64,000 bases of DNA, taken from assembly GCF_000455345.1 (NCBI RefSeq), contig NZ_HG315690.1, positions 186,001-250,000 on the forward strand. Direction: 5' to 3'. The notes under the pieces are model-generated. The model was not told where the DNA came from and made no database searches. It saw nothing but the letters and a program-made list of their open reading frames with translations. Each line of letters starts with the position of its first letter. Position 1 is the stretch's first letter. The stretch comes from Halopiger goleimassiliensis. Its GTDB lineage: Archaea; Halobacteriota; Halobacteria; Halobacteriales; Natrialbaceae. Shown in pieces: positions 33,993-41,667 of the stretch. Position numbers and translations under genes: made by a program.

Positions 33993-34463
33993 ATGGAAGA
34001 CGTCACGGACGCCGGTATCTACGCCCGGGAGTCGACGTACCTCGACCGCCACGTCCAGCTCGGCGTCGCGAGCGGGCGCGTGCTGAGCGTGTCGTTTCCC
34101 GACGTGCCGGACGACGACGCCGAGTCGGCGCATTCGATTCTCGACCGGATCTTCGAGTACCTCGACGGGATCGATCCCGTCACGTTCGACGACGTCCAGG
34201 TCGCGCTGACCGTGCCGACCGACCAGCGGGCCGTCCTCGAGCAGGTCCGGGAGATTCCCTACGGCGACCAGGTCGACGTGGAGACGCTGGCCCGGATGAC
34301 CCCGGACCTCGACCACGAGGACGAGGACGACCGCATCACGGTCCGGACGGCGTTAGACGAGAACCCCGCACCCCTCCTGATTCCCGACCATCGCGTCCGC
34401 GACGGCCCGAGCGCCGCCCCGCCGGCCGTCGAGCAGAAACTCCGCTCGCTCGAGGAACTGTAG
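33993..34463 (+). CDS. MGMT-like (alkyltransferase-like) protein without the active-site cysteine
   Basis: Protein of 156 residues with the O6-alkylguanine-DNA alkyltransferase DNA-binding fold: VREIPYGDQVDVETLARM (helix-turn-helix) and PLLIPDHRVRDG where active enzymes have PCHRV. The acceptor cysteine is Asp132, so it cannot accept an alkyl group. Alkyltransferase-like proteins, which flag alkylated guanine for excision repair, usually have Trp or Ala there. It may bind damaged DNA similarly. TATA-like GATTATTC at about 33958-33965 gives a leaderless start. Divergent from trpC. Confidence 0.87.
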   Translation: MEDVTDAGIYARESTYLDRHVQLGVASGRVLSVSFPDVPDDDAESAHSILDRIFEYLDGIDPVTFDDVQVALTVPTDQRAVLEQVREIPYGDQVDVETLARMTPDLDHEDEDDRITVRTALDENPAPLLIPDHRVRDGPSAAPPAVEQKLRSLEEL

Positions 34464-34544
34464 CGTGGGATCGAGCGCGTCGTCGTGAGCACAGCGTACT
34501 GGCGTGGTGACCTCGTGCCGACGGTGGTCCTGCGGGGGACTCCG

Positions 34545-35366
34545 CTAGGAACGCAGACGCTCGAGCGCCGCCGAAAGCGACCACCGACCGACGAGGTGGT
34601 GGGCCACGGCGACGCTGAGGTAGGCGAGGCCGACGCCGGCGACGACGTCGATGGCCCAGTGGATTCCGAGGTACATGGTCGACACCGCGACGGAGACCGC
34701 GACGAACGCGGCGACGGCGGCCCACTTCGGGTAGACGTCCCGGGTCCGGTACGCCAGGAACGCGACCGTCGCGGCGAGCGAGGCGTGCAGCGAGGGGAAG
34801 ACGTTCGTGTTCCGGTTGACCTGCCGGGTCAGGTGCTGGTACTGGGGGTAGGTATCGTACAGCAACGCCTCGACGAGTTCGGGCATCATGTTCCGCGGCC
34901 CGAAGGCGATGACGAAGGTATAGAGCACAAGCCCCAGCGTGTAGTTCAGCGTGTACGCCGTCAGGAGTTCCCGCAGCGGGCGCGTGTTCGACAGCGCGAA
35001 GTAGGCGACGGCCGGGAAGAACAGCAGGAAGACGTAACCGTAGATGTACATAAAGGAGAAGTAGGCCGTCACCCACGGCGTCGCGAACGACTGCAACCAG
35101 AGGATGAACTCGCCCTCGAGGTCGTAGATCCCCCACGTGAACTGCCAGCCGATCATCCACGAGACGTCCGGGACGATCTGTCTCGCGACGTTGTTGAACA
35201 GGAGCACGAGAACGAGGACGACGGCGGCCGGTGTCGCCGCCCGGATCCGCGACCGCCACTCGCGGTACGTATCCCGGAGTCGGTAACGGCCGACGAAGAG
35301 GCCGATTCCGAGCACCGTCAGGACGGCCACGACGACGGTCAGTTGGACCACGACGCCGACCAGCAT
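34545..35366 (-). CDS. PAP2 family phosphatase (membrane)
   Basis: Protein of 273 residues with about six membrane helices. The PAP2 catalytic motifs are NVFPSLHASLAATVAF (motif 2 His) and YLGIHWAIDVVAG (motif 3 His and Asp). The first motif (KxxxxxxRP) is weak; FGPRNMMPELVEALLY occupies that region, as in the PAP2-like inositol-phosphotransferase branch. Likely acts on a lipid phosphate or diphosphate at the outer face of the membrane. The start codon overlaps the stop of the upstream solute-binding protein gene by one base (TGATG), so translation is coupled. Confidence 0.87.
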   Translation of the reverse strand: MLVGVVVQLTVVVAVLTVLGIGLFVGRYRLRDTYREWRSRIRAATPAAVVLVLVLLFNNVARQIVPDVSWMIGWQFTWGIYDLEGEFILWLQSFATPWVTAYFSFMYIYGYVFLLFFPAVAYFALSNTRPLRELLTAYTLNYTLGLVLYTFVIAFGPRNMMPELVEALLYDTYPQYQHLTRQVNRNTNVFPSLHASLAATVAFLAYRTRDVYPKWAAVAAFVAVSVAVSTMYLGIHWAIDVVAGVGLAYLSVAVAHHLVGRWSLSAALERLRS

Positions 35367-37132
35367 CAGCGGACCACCCGGAGCGTGCCGTCGTCGGCGT
35401 ACCGGAAGCCGATCGATTCGAACGCGCTTCGCGCCGCGTCGGCGTCGAGTTCGCCGTCGGTTCCCAGGAAGGGAGCCACCGGATTCCCGTCGTCCCAGGT
35501 CAGGTCCGCCGGCGTCCACTCCTCGGCGACCGGCATCGCGGTCGCCCGTGCGTGCCCGTGGAAGACGTCCTCGACCAGCCATGCCTCGTCGATCAGGCGG
35601 GCGACGACCCGGCGGAAGTTCGGGTTGGAGTACGGCGTCTTGCGGGTGTTGAACCCCACGTGGTAGAACCCGCGGGACGAGGAGGTGAGTACGTCGACGG
35701 CGGTGACAGTCCCCTCGATCACGTCGTCGACGACGTAGCTCTCGAGGGGGAGACTGGTGAGATCGGAGTCGCCGCTCTCGACGAGTTCGATCGCGGAGGT
35801 ACTCCGGGGATCGATCTGGATCCGGATCCGGCCGGCCGTCGGCGACGGGAGGTCCGGGTCGCGTCGCGTGAAGTGGTCGTCGACCCGCTCGAGAGTGACG
35901 TGTTCGCGCTCGGATCGGTCGGCGAACTCGTAGGGGCCGCTGCCGACAGGTGGGACGTTGTCCGTCGTCAGCGCCTCCGTCGTCCCTTCGGCGACGTCGA
36001 CGCCGGGGACGGACGGTGGCGACGACCGATGCTCCCAGATATGGGCCGGTAGCACAGGCACCAGCAGCGCCCGCGCGGCCGCGTCCGCGCCGGCGTCGAC
36101 GGAGAGTTCGACGCGGTGCTCGTCGGCTGGGTCCACGCTCTCGACGAGCGAGACGCGTCCCCGGAACCGCGGCGCTGGCGCTGGAAACCGTCGCTCCCCT
36201 CGCGTCGTATCGCGCAGGAATCGATAGGTGAAGGCTACGTCGTCGGCGGTGACCGCTTCGCCGTCGTGGAACCAGCAGTCCTCGCGGAGGTCGACCGTCA
36301 ACGTGCCGTCGTCGAACTCCCAGTCGGCCGCCAGCCACGGCCGGACCTCGTCCCCGTCGACCGTCGCGAGCGAATCGTAGAGCAGGTCCGTGAACGTTCC
36401 CTCGTTCCGGTACTCCACGGACAGCGGGTTCAGGTTCATCGAGACGCGGGGATCGGTGTGGGCGGCCTCGAGGGTCAGGTCGTCCCCGCTGGCTTCGAGA
36501 CCGAGGTAGCCGAGTCGGGTCCCCGTATTCGCTTGCCCCCAGCCATCGAACCGATCCGTTCGCACGAGGCGGTGTTCCTCGCGCACGCAGATCGGCAGGA
36601 ACGGAAGCTCGGTCGCGAACGCCTCGAGCATCTCCGCGACGGCGTCGGCACGTTCGTCGCCCGCGGCCTGGCGCTGGGCCTCGAGCAGGTCGTCGACGAC
36701 CAGGTTCGTATACCCGTACGGGTTCTGCCAGCCGGCTTCTTCGGCGAATCGGGAGTGCAACGCCCCGTAGAGGAAGTCCGGATCGACGCCGCCCGGATGC
36801 GGCCCGACGTAGACGTCGAAGTCGTGGTTGACGAGTACCGCCCGAAGCACCTCGTCCTGGGACCGCATGTCGATCGTGACGTCGATTCCGACCGCCTCGA
36901 GGGCTTCACCGATCGCTCGCGCGAGCTGGATGCTCTCGCGGTCGCCGTCGGCGGTGTACGTCGTGATCGAGAGCGACAACTGGTCGACGTCGTCACGGTT
37001 GACCGCACTGCGGAGCTGGCGAACGCAGCCGGCGGTCGCCGTCGTCAGTCCCGTCGCGGCGAGCAGGCGACGCCGACTGACGCCGTCAGCCCCTGCCCGG
37101 TCACTCGAGGCGATGCCTGTCATCGAGTCCAA
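35366..37132 (-). CDS. ABC transporter solute-binding lipoprotein, peptide/nickel (SBP_bac_5) family
   Basis: Protein of 588 residues. The Tat signal SRRRLLAATGL (residues 19-29) leads to the lipobox TAGC with lipidated Cys36, so it is exported folded and membrane-anchored. The mature part has the family-5 pattern (VDLREDCWFHDGEAVTADDVAFTYRF, PPVGSGPYEFADR, GFNTRKTPYSNPNFRRVVA), but two segments near the N-terminus resemble a second, rearranged copy of the C-terminal lobe (VLRAVLVNHDFDVYVGPHPG). No permease or ATPase gene adjoins it; the next gene is a PAP2 phosphatase. Ligand unknown (oligopeptide, nickel or sugar). Confidence 0.88.
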   Translation of the reverse strand: MDSMTGIASSDRAGADGVSRRRLLAATGLTTATAGCVRQLRSAVNRDDVDQLSLSITTYTADGDRESIQLARAIGEALEAVGIDVTIDMRSQDEVLRAVLVNHDFDVYVGPHPGGVDPDFLYGALHSRFAEEAGWQNPYGYTNLVVDDLLEAQRQAAGDERADAVAEMLEAFATELPFLPICVREEHRLVRTDRFDGWGQANTGTRLGYLGLEASGDDLTLEAAHTDPRVSMNLNPLSVEYRNEGTFTDLLYDSLATVDGDEVRPWLAADWEFDDGTLTVDLREDCWFHDGEAVTADDVAFTYRFLRDTTRGERRFPAPAPRFRGRVSLVESVDPADEHRVELSVDAGADAAARALLVPVLPAHIWEHRSSPPSVPGVDVAEGTTEALTTDNVPPVGSGPYEFADRSEREHVTLERVDDHFTRRDPDLPSPTAGRIRIQIDPRSTSAIELVESGDSDLTSLPLESYVVDDVIEGTVTAVDVLTSSSRGFYHVGFNTRKTPYSNPNFRRVVARLIDEAWLVEDVFHGHARATAMPVAEEWTPADLTWDDGNPVAPFLGTDGELDADAARSAFESIGFRYADDGTLRVVR

Positions 37133-37477
37133 CTGTGCGTTCGCCGACTGGGATATAACAGTATTGCGTTGCTACCTCGCGCCGAACCCGTATTTCGGCC
37201 CGTCGCGCTCCCTGTCTGTAGCTCCGTTCCGGAGGTCGGCCCGTATCCGTCGCGAGACAGTTCAGCCACAGCAAGGGCTGTTAGCCGGGGCCTGATACGG
37301 ATTGCTGTACCGACGTACCCGCTATACTCGCCTCTGTCGCGGGTACGCCGGAACCGACGGACAGTAACCGTCTGACGCGATTCGTGGCCCGTCTGACCCG
37401 GTCCATGGCCTCGGACGTCCGTCCCCTGGACCCGCGAGGACGAAACATCAATGGGTGGCCGCCGACTACGACCCGGT
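37133..37477. other. Intergenic region with inverted repeat GTACCCGC / GCGGGTAC
   Basis: These 345 bases lie between divergent genes. The promoter side for the solute-binding protein is AT-containing (GATATAACAGTATTG near 37151-37165). A perfect inverted repeat has arms 37315-37322 and 37339-37346; its right part CGGGTACGCCG (37340-37350) also occurs in the inverted repeat at 59178-59220. No ORF is supported. Confidence 0.6.
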
Positions 37478-37756
37478 ATGAGCGTCGCCGCCGAACGGAT
37501 CGAACGGCTCGAGGAGCTGGCTCGGTCGGCGACGGAAGCCGGCGACGAGGACCGCGCGAAGTACTACGTGCGCCTCGCACGCCGCATCGCGGAGCGTAAT
37601 CGCCTCTCCTTGCCGCGATCGTTCACGCGGTTCACCTGCGACCGCTGTGATGCTTACCTACGGCCGGGGGACAACGCACGCGTCAGACTTCGGGACGGCC
37701 ACGTCGTCGTCACCTGCGCCTGTGGCGAACACGATCGATATCCCTACGAGGACTGA
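37478..37756 (+). CDS. rnp4: Ribonuclease P protein component 4
   Basis: Archaeal Rpr2/Rpp21 subunit of RNase P, which trims the 5' leader of pre-tRNA. The 92-residue protein has a helical N-terminus (IERLEELARSATEAGDEDRA, YYVRLARRIAERNRL) and a zinc ribbon made by FTCDRCDAYL and VVTCACGEHDRYPY. The frame is open to 37451, but ATG 37478 fits the family. The yhbY-like gene follows 78 bp later and mscS after that, all on the plus strand; rnp4-yhbY adjacency recurs in haloarchaea. Confidence 0.93.
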   Translation: MSVAAERIERLEELARSATEAGDEDRAKYYVRLARRIAERNRLSLPRSFTRFTCDRCDAYLRPGDNARVRLRDGHVVVTCACGEHDRYPYED

Positions 37757-37834
37757 CACTGGCCGCGGCCGTCACTCGAGGCGTCTCGTCCCGGTTCGCG
37801 AAGATTCAAACGGACGGGGCCGTAATGGCGGAAT

Positions 37835-38083
37835 ATGGATCGAGAGGAACTCCAACGGCGTGCACACGACCTCGACGTGACCGTCTGGGTCGGGAAAAGC
37901 GGTATCGAGGCCGTCGTCGACGAACTGGACGACCAGCTATCGAACGAGGACCTCGTCAAGACGAAGTTCCTTCGGGCCGCCCGCAGCGACGGGTCGACGG
38001 AGGAACTGGCCGCGACGCTCGCCGACCGGGTCGACGCCGACGTCGTCGACACCCGCGGACACACCGCAGTCTTCTATCGATGA
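37835..38083 (+). CDS. YhbY-like RNA-binding protein (CRM domain)
   Basis: Protein of 82 residues forming one CRM domain: LQRRAHDLDVTVWVGKSGIE with the conserved GKxG loop, VVDELDDQLSNEDLVKTKFL, and ADVVDTRGHTAVFYR. In bacteria YhbY associates with pre-50S particles; in archaea a role in RNA processing is likely. Next to the RNase P subunit gene, which fits. TATA-like motif not obvious. Its stop overlaps the mscS start by 4 bp (ATGA). Confidence 0.92.
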   Translation: MDREELQRRAHDLDVTVWVGKSGIEAVVDELDDQLSNEDLVKTKFLRAARSDGSTEELAATLADRVDADVVDTRGHTAVFYR

Positions 38084-38988
38084 CGGCGGAGCCAGTCGCC
38101 CCCCGGGGTGACGACCTCGGACCGATCGGTCGCACCCTCGAGGAGGCAGGACTGGAATCCGTCGCGGGCAGTCTCGAGGGGGTGATCCTGTTCGTCGTCG
38201 CGTTCGTCGCCGTCTTCGCCGTCGGCCGGCTGGTCGTCGTGCCGCTGGTCCGGCGAGCGATGGATCGGCGGGGGCTGGATCGCCACGCCCAGAACCCGCT
38301 GCTGATGGTGACGCGGTTCGCGGTCGTCTTCGTGGCCGTCGGCGTCGCGTTCGGCTTCGCCGGGTTCGGCAACTTCCTCGTCTCGATGGCCGGCATCGCC
38401 GCCGCGGGCGCACTCGCGGTCGGGCTCGCCGCACAGAACGTCATCTCGAACTTCGTCTCCGGCGTCTTCATCTACACCGACAAGCCGTTCAAGATCGGCG
38501 ACTGGATCGAGTGGGACGACCACTCGGGCGTCGTCGAGGACATCAGCCTCCGGGTGACCCGGGTTCGGACGTTCGACAACGAACTGCTGACGGTCCCGAA
38601 CTCGGAGTTGACCGACAGCGTCGTCAAAAACCCCGTCGACGGCGAGAAGCTTCGATTGAAGTTCGTCTTCGGCATCGGCTACGACGACGACATCGAACGG
38701 GCGAGCGAGATCATCGTCGACGAAGCCGAACGCCATCCCGACATCCTCGACGACCCTGCGCCGTCGGTTCGGCTGACGGAACTCGGCGACTCCGACGTCG
38801 GCCTCCAGGCCCGGTTCTGGATCGCCGAACCCTCGCGGGCCGACTTCGTCCGGATCAAAGGCGAGTACGTCACCGCCGTCAAGCAACGGTTCGACGAGGA
38901 GGGCATCGACATCCCGTATCCGGTCCGCACGCTCGAGGGCGGTCTCACGCTCGGCGGGAGACGACAGGTGGGGCAGCCGGCCGAGTGA
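38080..38988 (+). CDS. MscS-type mechanosensitive ion channel
   Basis: Membrane channel that opens under tension to release solutes on hypo-osmotic shock. The 302-residue protein has three N-terminal membrane helices (about 34-57, 78-98, 103-125). The pore-lining TM3 is ALAVGLAAQNVISNFVSGVF, then the beta domain DKPFKIGDWIEWDDHSGVVE and TVPNSELTDSVVKNP, and the alpha/beta cage. All are canonical MscS features. ATG overlaps the yhbY stop by 4 bp; the longer open frame from 37825 crosses yhbY and is discarded. Coupling a channel to RNA-processing genes seems incidental. Confidence 0.94.
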   Translation: MTAEPVAPRGDDLGPIGRTLEEAGLESVAGSLEGVILFVVAFVAVFAVGRLVVVPLVRRAMDRRGLDRHAQNPLLMVTRFAVVFVAVGVAFGFAGFGNFLVSMAGIAAAGALAVGLAAQNVISNFVSGVFIYTDKPFKIGDWIEWDDHSGVVEDISLRVTRVRTFDNELLTVPNSELTDSVVKNPVDGEKLRLKFVFGIGYDDDIERASEIIVDEAERHPDILDDPAPSVRLTELGDSDVGLQARFWIAEPSRADFVRIKGEYVTAVKQRFDEEGIDIPYPVRTLEGGLTLGGRRQVGQPAE

Positions 38989-39028
38989 CGGGCGGCTCCT
39001 GCAGGAGAACTTTCGCCGTCGCTTCCGG

Positions 39029-39808
39029 TTAGCGCGACTCGACCGTCACGTTCTCCGGCGGCTCGAACTCGAACAACTCGTCGTCGAGGTCCCCGTTGAA
39101 CGAGACCGTCTCGAACCGCTCGACCATCTCGTACCGCTCGCCGTCCCCGAACTCGAACACCTGGCGCTCCTGTAGCGGGTAGTCGTACTCGGCGTCGATC
39201 CAGATCGTCTGCTCGACGACGTCTATCTCATCGGGTGCTTCGACCGTCTCGAGCGCGTAGACGTACTCGGTGTCGCCGAGCAGGACGGAGACGCCCTGTT
39301 TGACCGCTTCCGATCGCAGGTCGACGCCGAGGACGTGGGCCTCGCGTCCGGCGACTTCCTCGGTGCCCTGGTACTCCAGATCGTACCAGTCGCGTTTCCA
39401 CTCGGCCATCTCGGCGCGGTCCGAGCGCACGGCGTCGTCGTCGAACGGTTCGGACGCCTCGTGGCGCTCTACAAGCGACCGTTCGGGGTAGTACCACCAC
39501 GCGCCGGACGGGTCCGAGACGAAGACGTGCCCTTCCCGTTCGGGGTCGGTCGTCTCGAGTACCTCCTCCCGGTCGTACACGTACGGGCGTTCGTAGATTC
39601 GGAGAGTCTCCGAGATCGTCTCGGAACCGCCGGTGATCTCGATCGTTTGCTCGCCCGTGACGTCCTCCAGGTCGTCACTGTAGACGAACGTGCTCTCGAA
39701 CAGTGCTTCCGGGTCGGGATCGTCGCTCGAGGGCGACAGGGCGACGCACCCGGCGAGACCGACCAGTACGACCACGCCCAGAAGCACCGCGAGTCGGCGA
39801 GACGGCAT
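39029..39808 (-). CDS. LolA-like / outer-membrane-lipoprotein-sorting-type lipoprotein
   Basis: Protein of 259 residues starting MPSRRLAVLLGVVVLVGLAG with lipobox LAGC (Cys21), so a Sec-type lipoprotein anchored outside. The mature part has FESTFVYSDDLEDVTGEQTI, YVYDREEVLETTDPE, WDLEYQ-like WYDLEYQGTEEVAGREAHVL and LDDELFEFEPPENVTV, the half-barrel pattern of LolA/LolB-like DUF proteins in haloarchaea. These archaea have no outer membrane, so a lipid- or hydrophobic-ligand-binding role is inferred. Another in-frame ATG at 39847 is disfavoured because it would put charged residues before the signal. Confidence 0.83.
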   Translation of the reverse strand: MPSRRLAVLLGVVVLVGLAGCVALSPSSDDPDPEALFESTFVYSDDLEDVTGEQTIEITGGSETISETLRIYERPYVYDREEVLETTDPEREGHVFVSDPSGAWWYYPERSLVERHEASEPFDDDAVRSDRAEMAEWKRDWYDLEYQGTEEVAGREAHVLGVDLRSEAVKQGVSVLLGDTEYVYALETVEAPDEIDVVEQTIWIDAEYDYPLQERQVFEFGDGERYEMVERFETVSFNGDLDDELFEFEPPENVTVESR

Positions 39809-40020
39809 AGCGGGTACCCCGACCAGAACGATCCTAAGCTTTTTCATGTGCTGATCGGCGGTGATCGCTGAAATACTAGCGGTACGTCACTTTCAATGCC
39901 GACCGACTCGAGCGCGTAACCCACAGGTACCGACGATCGATCGGGATCTCAGGACGGTGTTTACGGTTCGTAGCGTCGACGCTACGGGGCGGAAGCGGCG
40001 GCGGAATGAAATATGAATGT

Positions 40021-40320
40021 GGAGGCCGCGATTGCCCGGCGTTCCGGCCGGGGGAATCCCGGTTGCCTTCTCCACCCCGCGACCCGTCGAGCGACAGGTG
40101 TCCGGCGGTCCACTGCTCGCTTCCGCGCCTGATGGGCTGTCGCCGGCTAACCACGATGGGACGTCCCTGCGGACGGCCACCGTGGACCGCTGTCCCCGAC
40201 GGACGAGGCTTCCACGTTGGCTCCCGGGGCCCCGGCCGGTCTGACCGGACGCCCGCGGTGTTCGGTCCCCGCTAAAGGCCATAGTGCGGGTACCGAGCAG
40301 GGCCTAACTGCCCGACCTAT
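40021..40320 (-). ncRNA. Signal recognition particle 7S RNA
   Basis: On the minus strand the conserved helix 8 loop CATCAGGCGCGGAAGCGAGC (within 40111-40134) has the GGAA tetraloop and AG(C)A internal-loop bases that bind SRP54. The 5' AGGTCG (40318-40313) pairs with 3' CGGCCT (40028-40023), closing helix 1 as archaeal SRP RNAs do, and GGTACCCGC lies near the 5' end as in the Alu domain. Length of about 300 nt matches haloarchaeal 7S RNA. Ends are estimated to within several bases. SRP targets membrane and secreted proteins during translation. Confidence 0.85.
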
Positions 40321-40338
40321 CCATCTCCTGGTAGCGGG

Positions 40339-40350
40339 CGTATACTTAAG
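40339..40350 (-). promoter_or_regulatory. TATA box of SRP RNA
   Basis: Minus-strand CTTAAGTATACG (40350-40339) lies about 25 bp upstream of the predicted 5' end of the 7S RNA at about 40320, the standard archaeal spacing. Confidence 0.65.
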
Positions 40351-40421
40351 GACTTTTCGCCTCTCGAACCGCCGGACATCGTGGGGGTCGGTCGGCGGGC
40401 CAGCCCGTAACTTGCCGTCTC

Positions 40422-40488
40422 AGTCTCACCATCGCAGTCTCGGGTGAGACTAGGACGGCATCTCAGTCTCGTCGTCTCCGGCGAGACT
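40422..40488. repeat. Cluster of AGTCTC / GAGACT hexamers
   Basis: AGTCTC occurs at 40422, 40436 and 40465; its complement GAGACT at 40446 and 40483. The pair 40436/40446 forms a perfect 6-bp hairpin with 4-nt loop, and 40465/40483 forms another with a longer spacer. The cluster lies 70-140 bp upstream of the SRP RNA TATA and about 100 bp upstream of the promoter at 40594. It may be a binding array for a regulator. Confidence 0.5.
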
Positions 40489-40629
40489 ACCTACGAGAGC
40501 CTCCCGCCCCGAACGGTCCCGGTGAACCAGCGATATATATTCCTTGAACATCTCTCTAGAGTCTATAATCGAATAACCAACTCGGGAGAAAGCATTATAT
40601 CGTCCACTTGTCGATGGATATGGTGTACG

Positions 40630-40761
40630 ATGGAAGACGTAATTGCGAGTTTTGGTCTCGGACGTCCACTATCGATTCGCGAACGTGACGAGGGTCGAAC
40701 GATCCCGTCGGTCGGTCACTCGATGGCCGTTCCAGGGCGGGTCGAGCCGGTGAACCGATGA
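40630..40761 (+). CDS. Possible 43-residue leader peptide upstream of NAD-synthase-like gene
   Basis: ATG 40630 opens a 43-codon frame (MEDVIASFGLGRPLSIRERD at its start) whose TGA overlaps the ATG of the next gene by 4 bp. The TATA at 40594-40600 would start transcription near 40625, just before this ATG, so it is probably the first ORF on the message. Codon third positions are less GC-rich than in neighbours and the peptide resembles no family I know. It could be a translated leader or a real micro-protein. Confidence 0.4.
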   Translation: MEDVIASFGLGRPLSIRERDEGRTIPSVGHSMAVPGRVEPVNR

Positions 40762-41612
40762 CGGCTGCGGACTCGGGTACACTCCAGACGGACGTCCCCC
40801 GGAACGACCGCGGACTCGCGACGACCGACGAGGCGGCCACCCGGCTCGAGGCGGCCTTCCCCCGGTTTCTCGAGCGGCTGGTCGCCGACGCGGACGCCGA
40901 CGGCCTCGTCGTCGGCCTGGACGGGGGCGTCGAGACGGCGCTGGCCGCGTCGTTCGCGGTCGACGCCGTCGGTGCCGACGACGTGACGGGGCTGGTCATG
41001 CCGGCGTTTATGAGCCACGAGGCCGTCACGCGACAGGCCGAAGCCGTCGCCTCCTCGCTCGGCGTCGACGCCTTGAAACTGCACCTCCAGCCGCTGCTGG
41101 CGGCGTTCAAGGAGACGGTCGGCCAGTCGGCCGGGCCGTCGGACGACCTCGTCGCCGGGACCAACGCCCTCTCGCGGCTCCGGATGGCCTGTGCGTACTA
41201 CGTCGCGAACACGACGAACGCGCTGGTCGTCGGCCCGATCAACCGGACGCAGTACCTGCTGGGGGCCGCGACGAAACACGGCGAGACGGCGGCGGACTGT
41301 CTGCTGTTCGGCGACCTCTACCGAACGGAAGTGGAGTCCCTCGCTCGAGCCGTCGGGGTTCCCGAGGAGCTGACCGTCGAGACGTCTGGATCGCCGCTTC
41401 ACCCCGGGGAGTCGCCGGCAGCGACGCTCGAGATTTCCCCGGAGGAGGTCGACGCTATCCTTCGGTTGCACGTCGACGAGGGTCTGGGGAAGGACGCCGT
41501 CGCCGAGCGAATCGACGTCGACCCGACGATCGTCGATCGACTCCGCGAGTGGTGCGATCGAACCGACCACAAACGTCGTCTCCCGCCGACGCCCATCGGC
41601 AGCGCCCGATGA
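40758..41612 (+). CDS. NAD(+) synthase-like protein with altered ATP-binding loop
   Basis: Protein of 284 residues with the fold of ammonia-dependent NAD synthase: FLERLVADADADGLVVGLDG, LRMACAYYVANTTNALVVGPINRTQYL, KHGETAADCLLFGDLYRTEV and PHVDEGL-like helix at the end. The PP-loop that binds ATP, SGGxDS in active enzymes, reads DGGVET (residues 55-60) here. The TKxGD motif reads TKHGE. These changes suggest loss or change of activity; a second, canonical nadE is expected elsewhere in the genome. Starts 4 bp inside the preceding mini-ORF. Confidence 0.82.
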   Translation: MTAADSGTLQTDVPRNDRGLATTDEAATRLEAAFPRFLERLVADADADGLVVGLDGGVETALAASFAVDAVGADDVTGLVMPAFMSHEAVTRQAEAVASSLGVDALKLHLQPLLAAFKETVGQSAGPSDDLVAGTNALSRLRMACAYYVANTTNALVVGPINRTQYLLGAATKHGETAADCLLFGDLYRTEVESLARAVGVPEELTVETSGSPLHPGESPAATLEISPEEVDAILRLHVDEGLGKDAVAERIDVDPTIVDRLREWCDRTDHKRRLPPTPIGSAR

Positions 41613-41667
41613 GCCGGTAGGAAGGGCTCTCTCGAGTCGCGATCCGGCCCCGACCGGCCGCCGTCGC

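Larger units (their letters stand above)
40321..40629. other. Intergenic region between SRP RNA and NAD-synthase-like gene
   Basis: Holds the SRP RNA promoter, the AGTCTC cluster, a TATATATTCC at 40532-40541 and a second TATA (ATTATAT, 40594-40600) for the mini-ORF/nadE-like transcript. I see no RNA gene or protein gene in the rest. Confidence 0.55.

Noticed and set aside
34336-35259. Minus-strand 307-codon frame next to the PAP2 gene
   Set aside because: Basic, arginine-rich shadow of the PAP2 phosphatase gene, which has membrane helices and PAP2 motifs in another frame.
35367-36338. N-terminal extension of the PAP2 frame
   Set aside because: Arginine-rich extension overlaps the solute-binding protein gene; ATG 35366 is the correct start.
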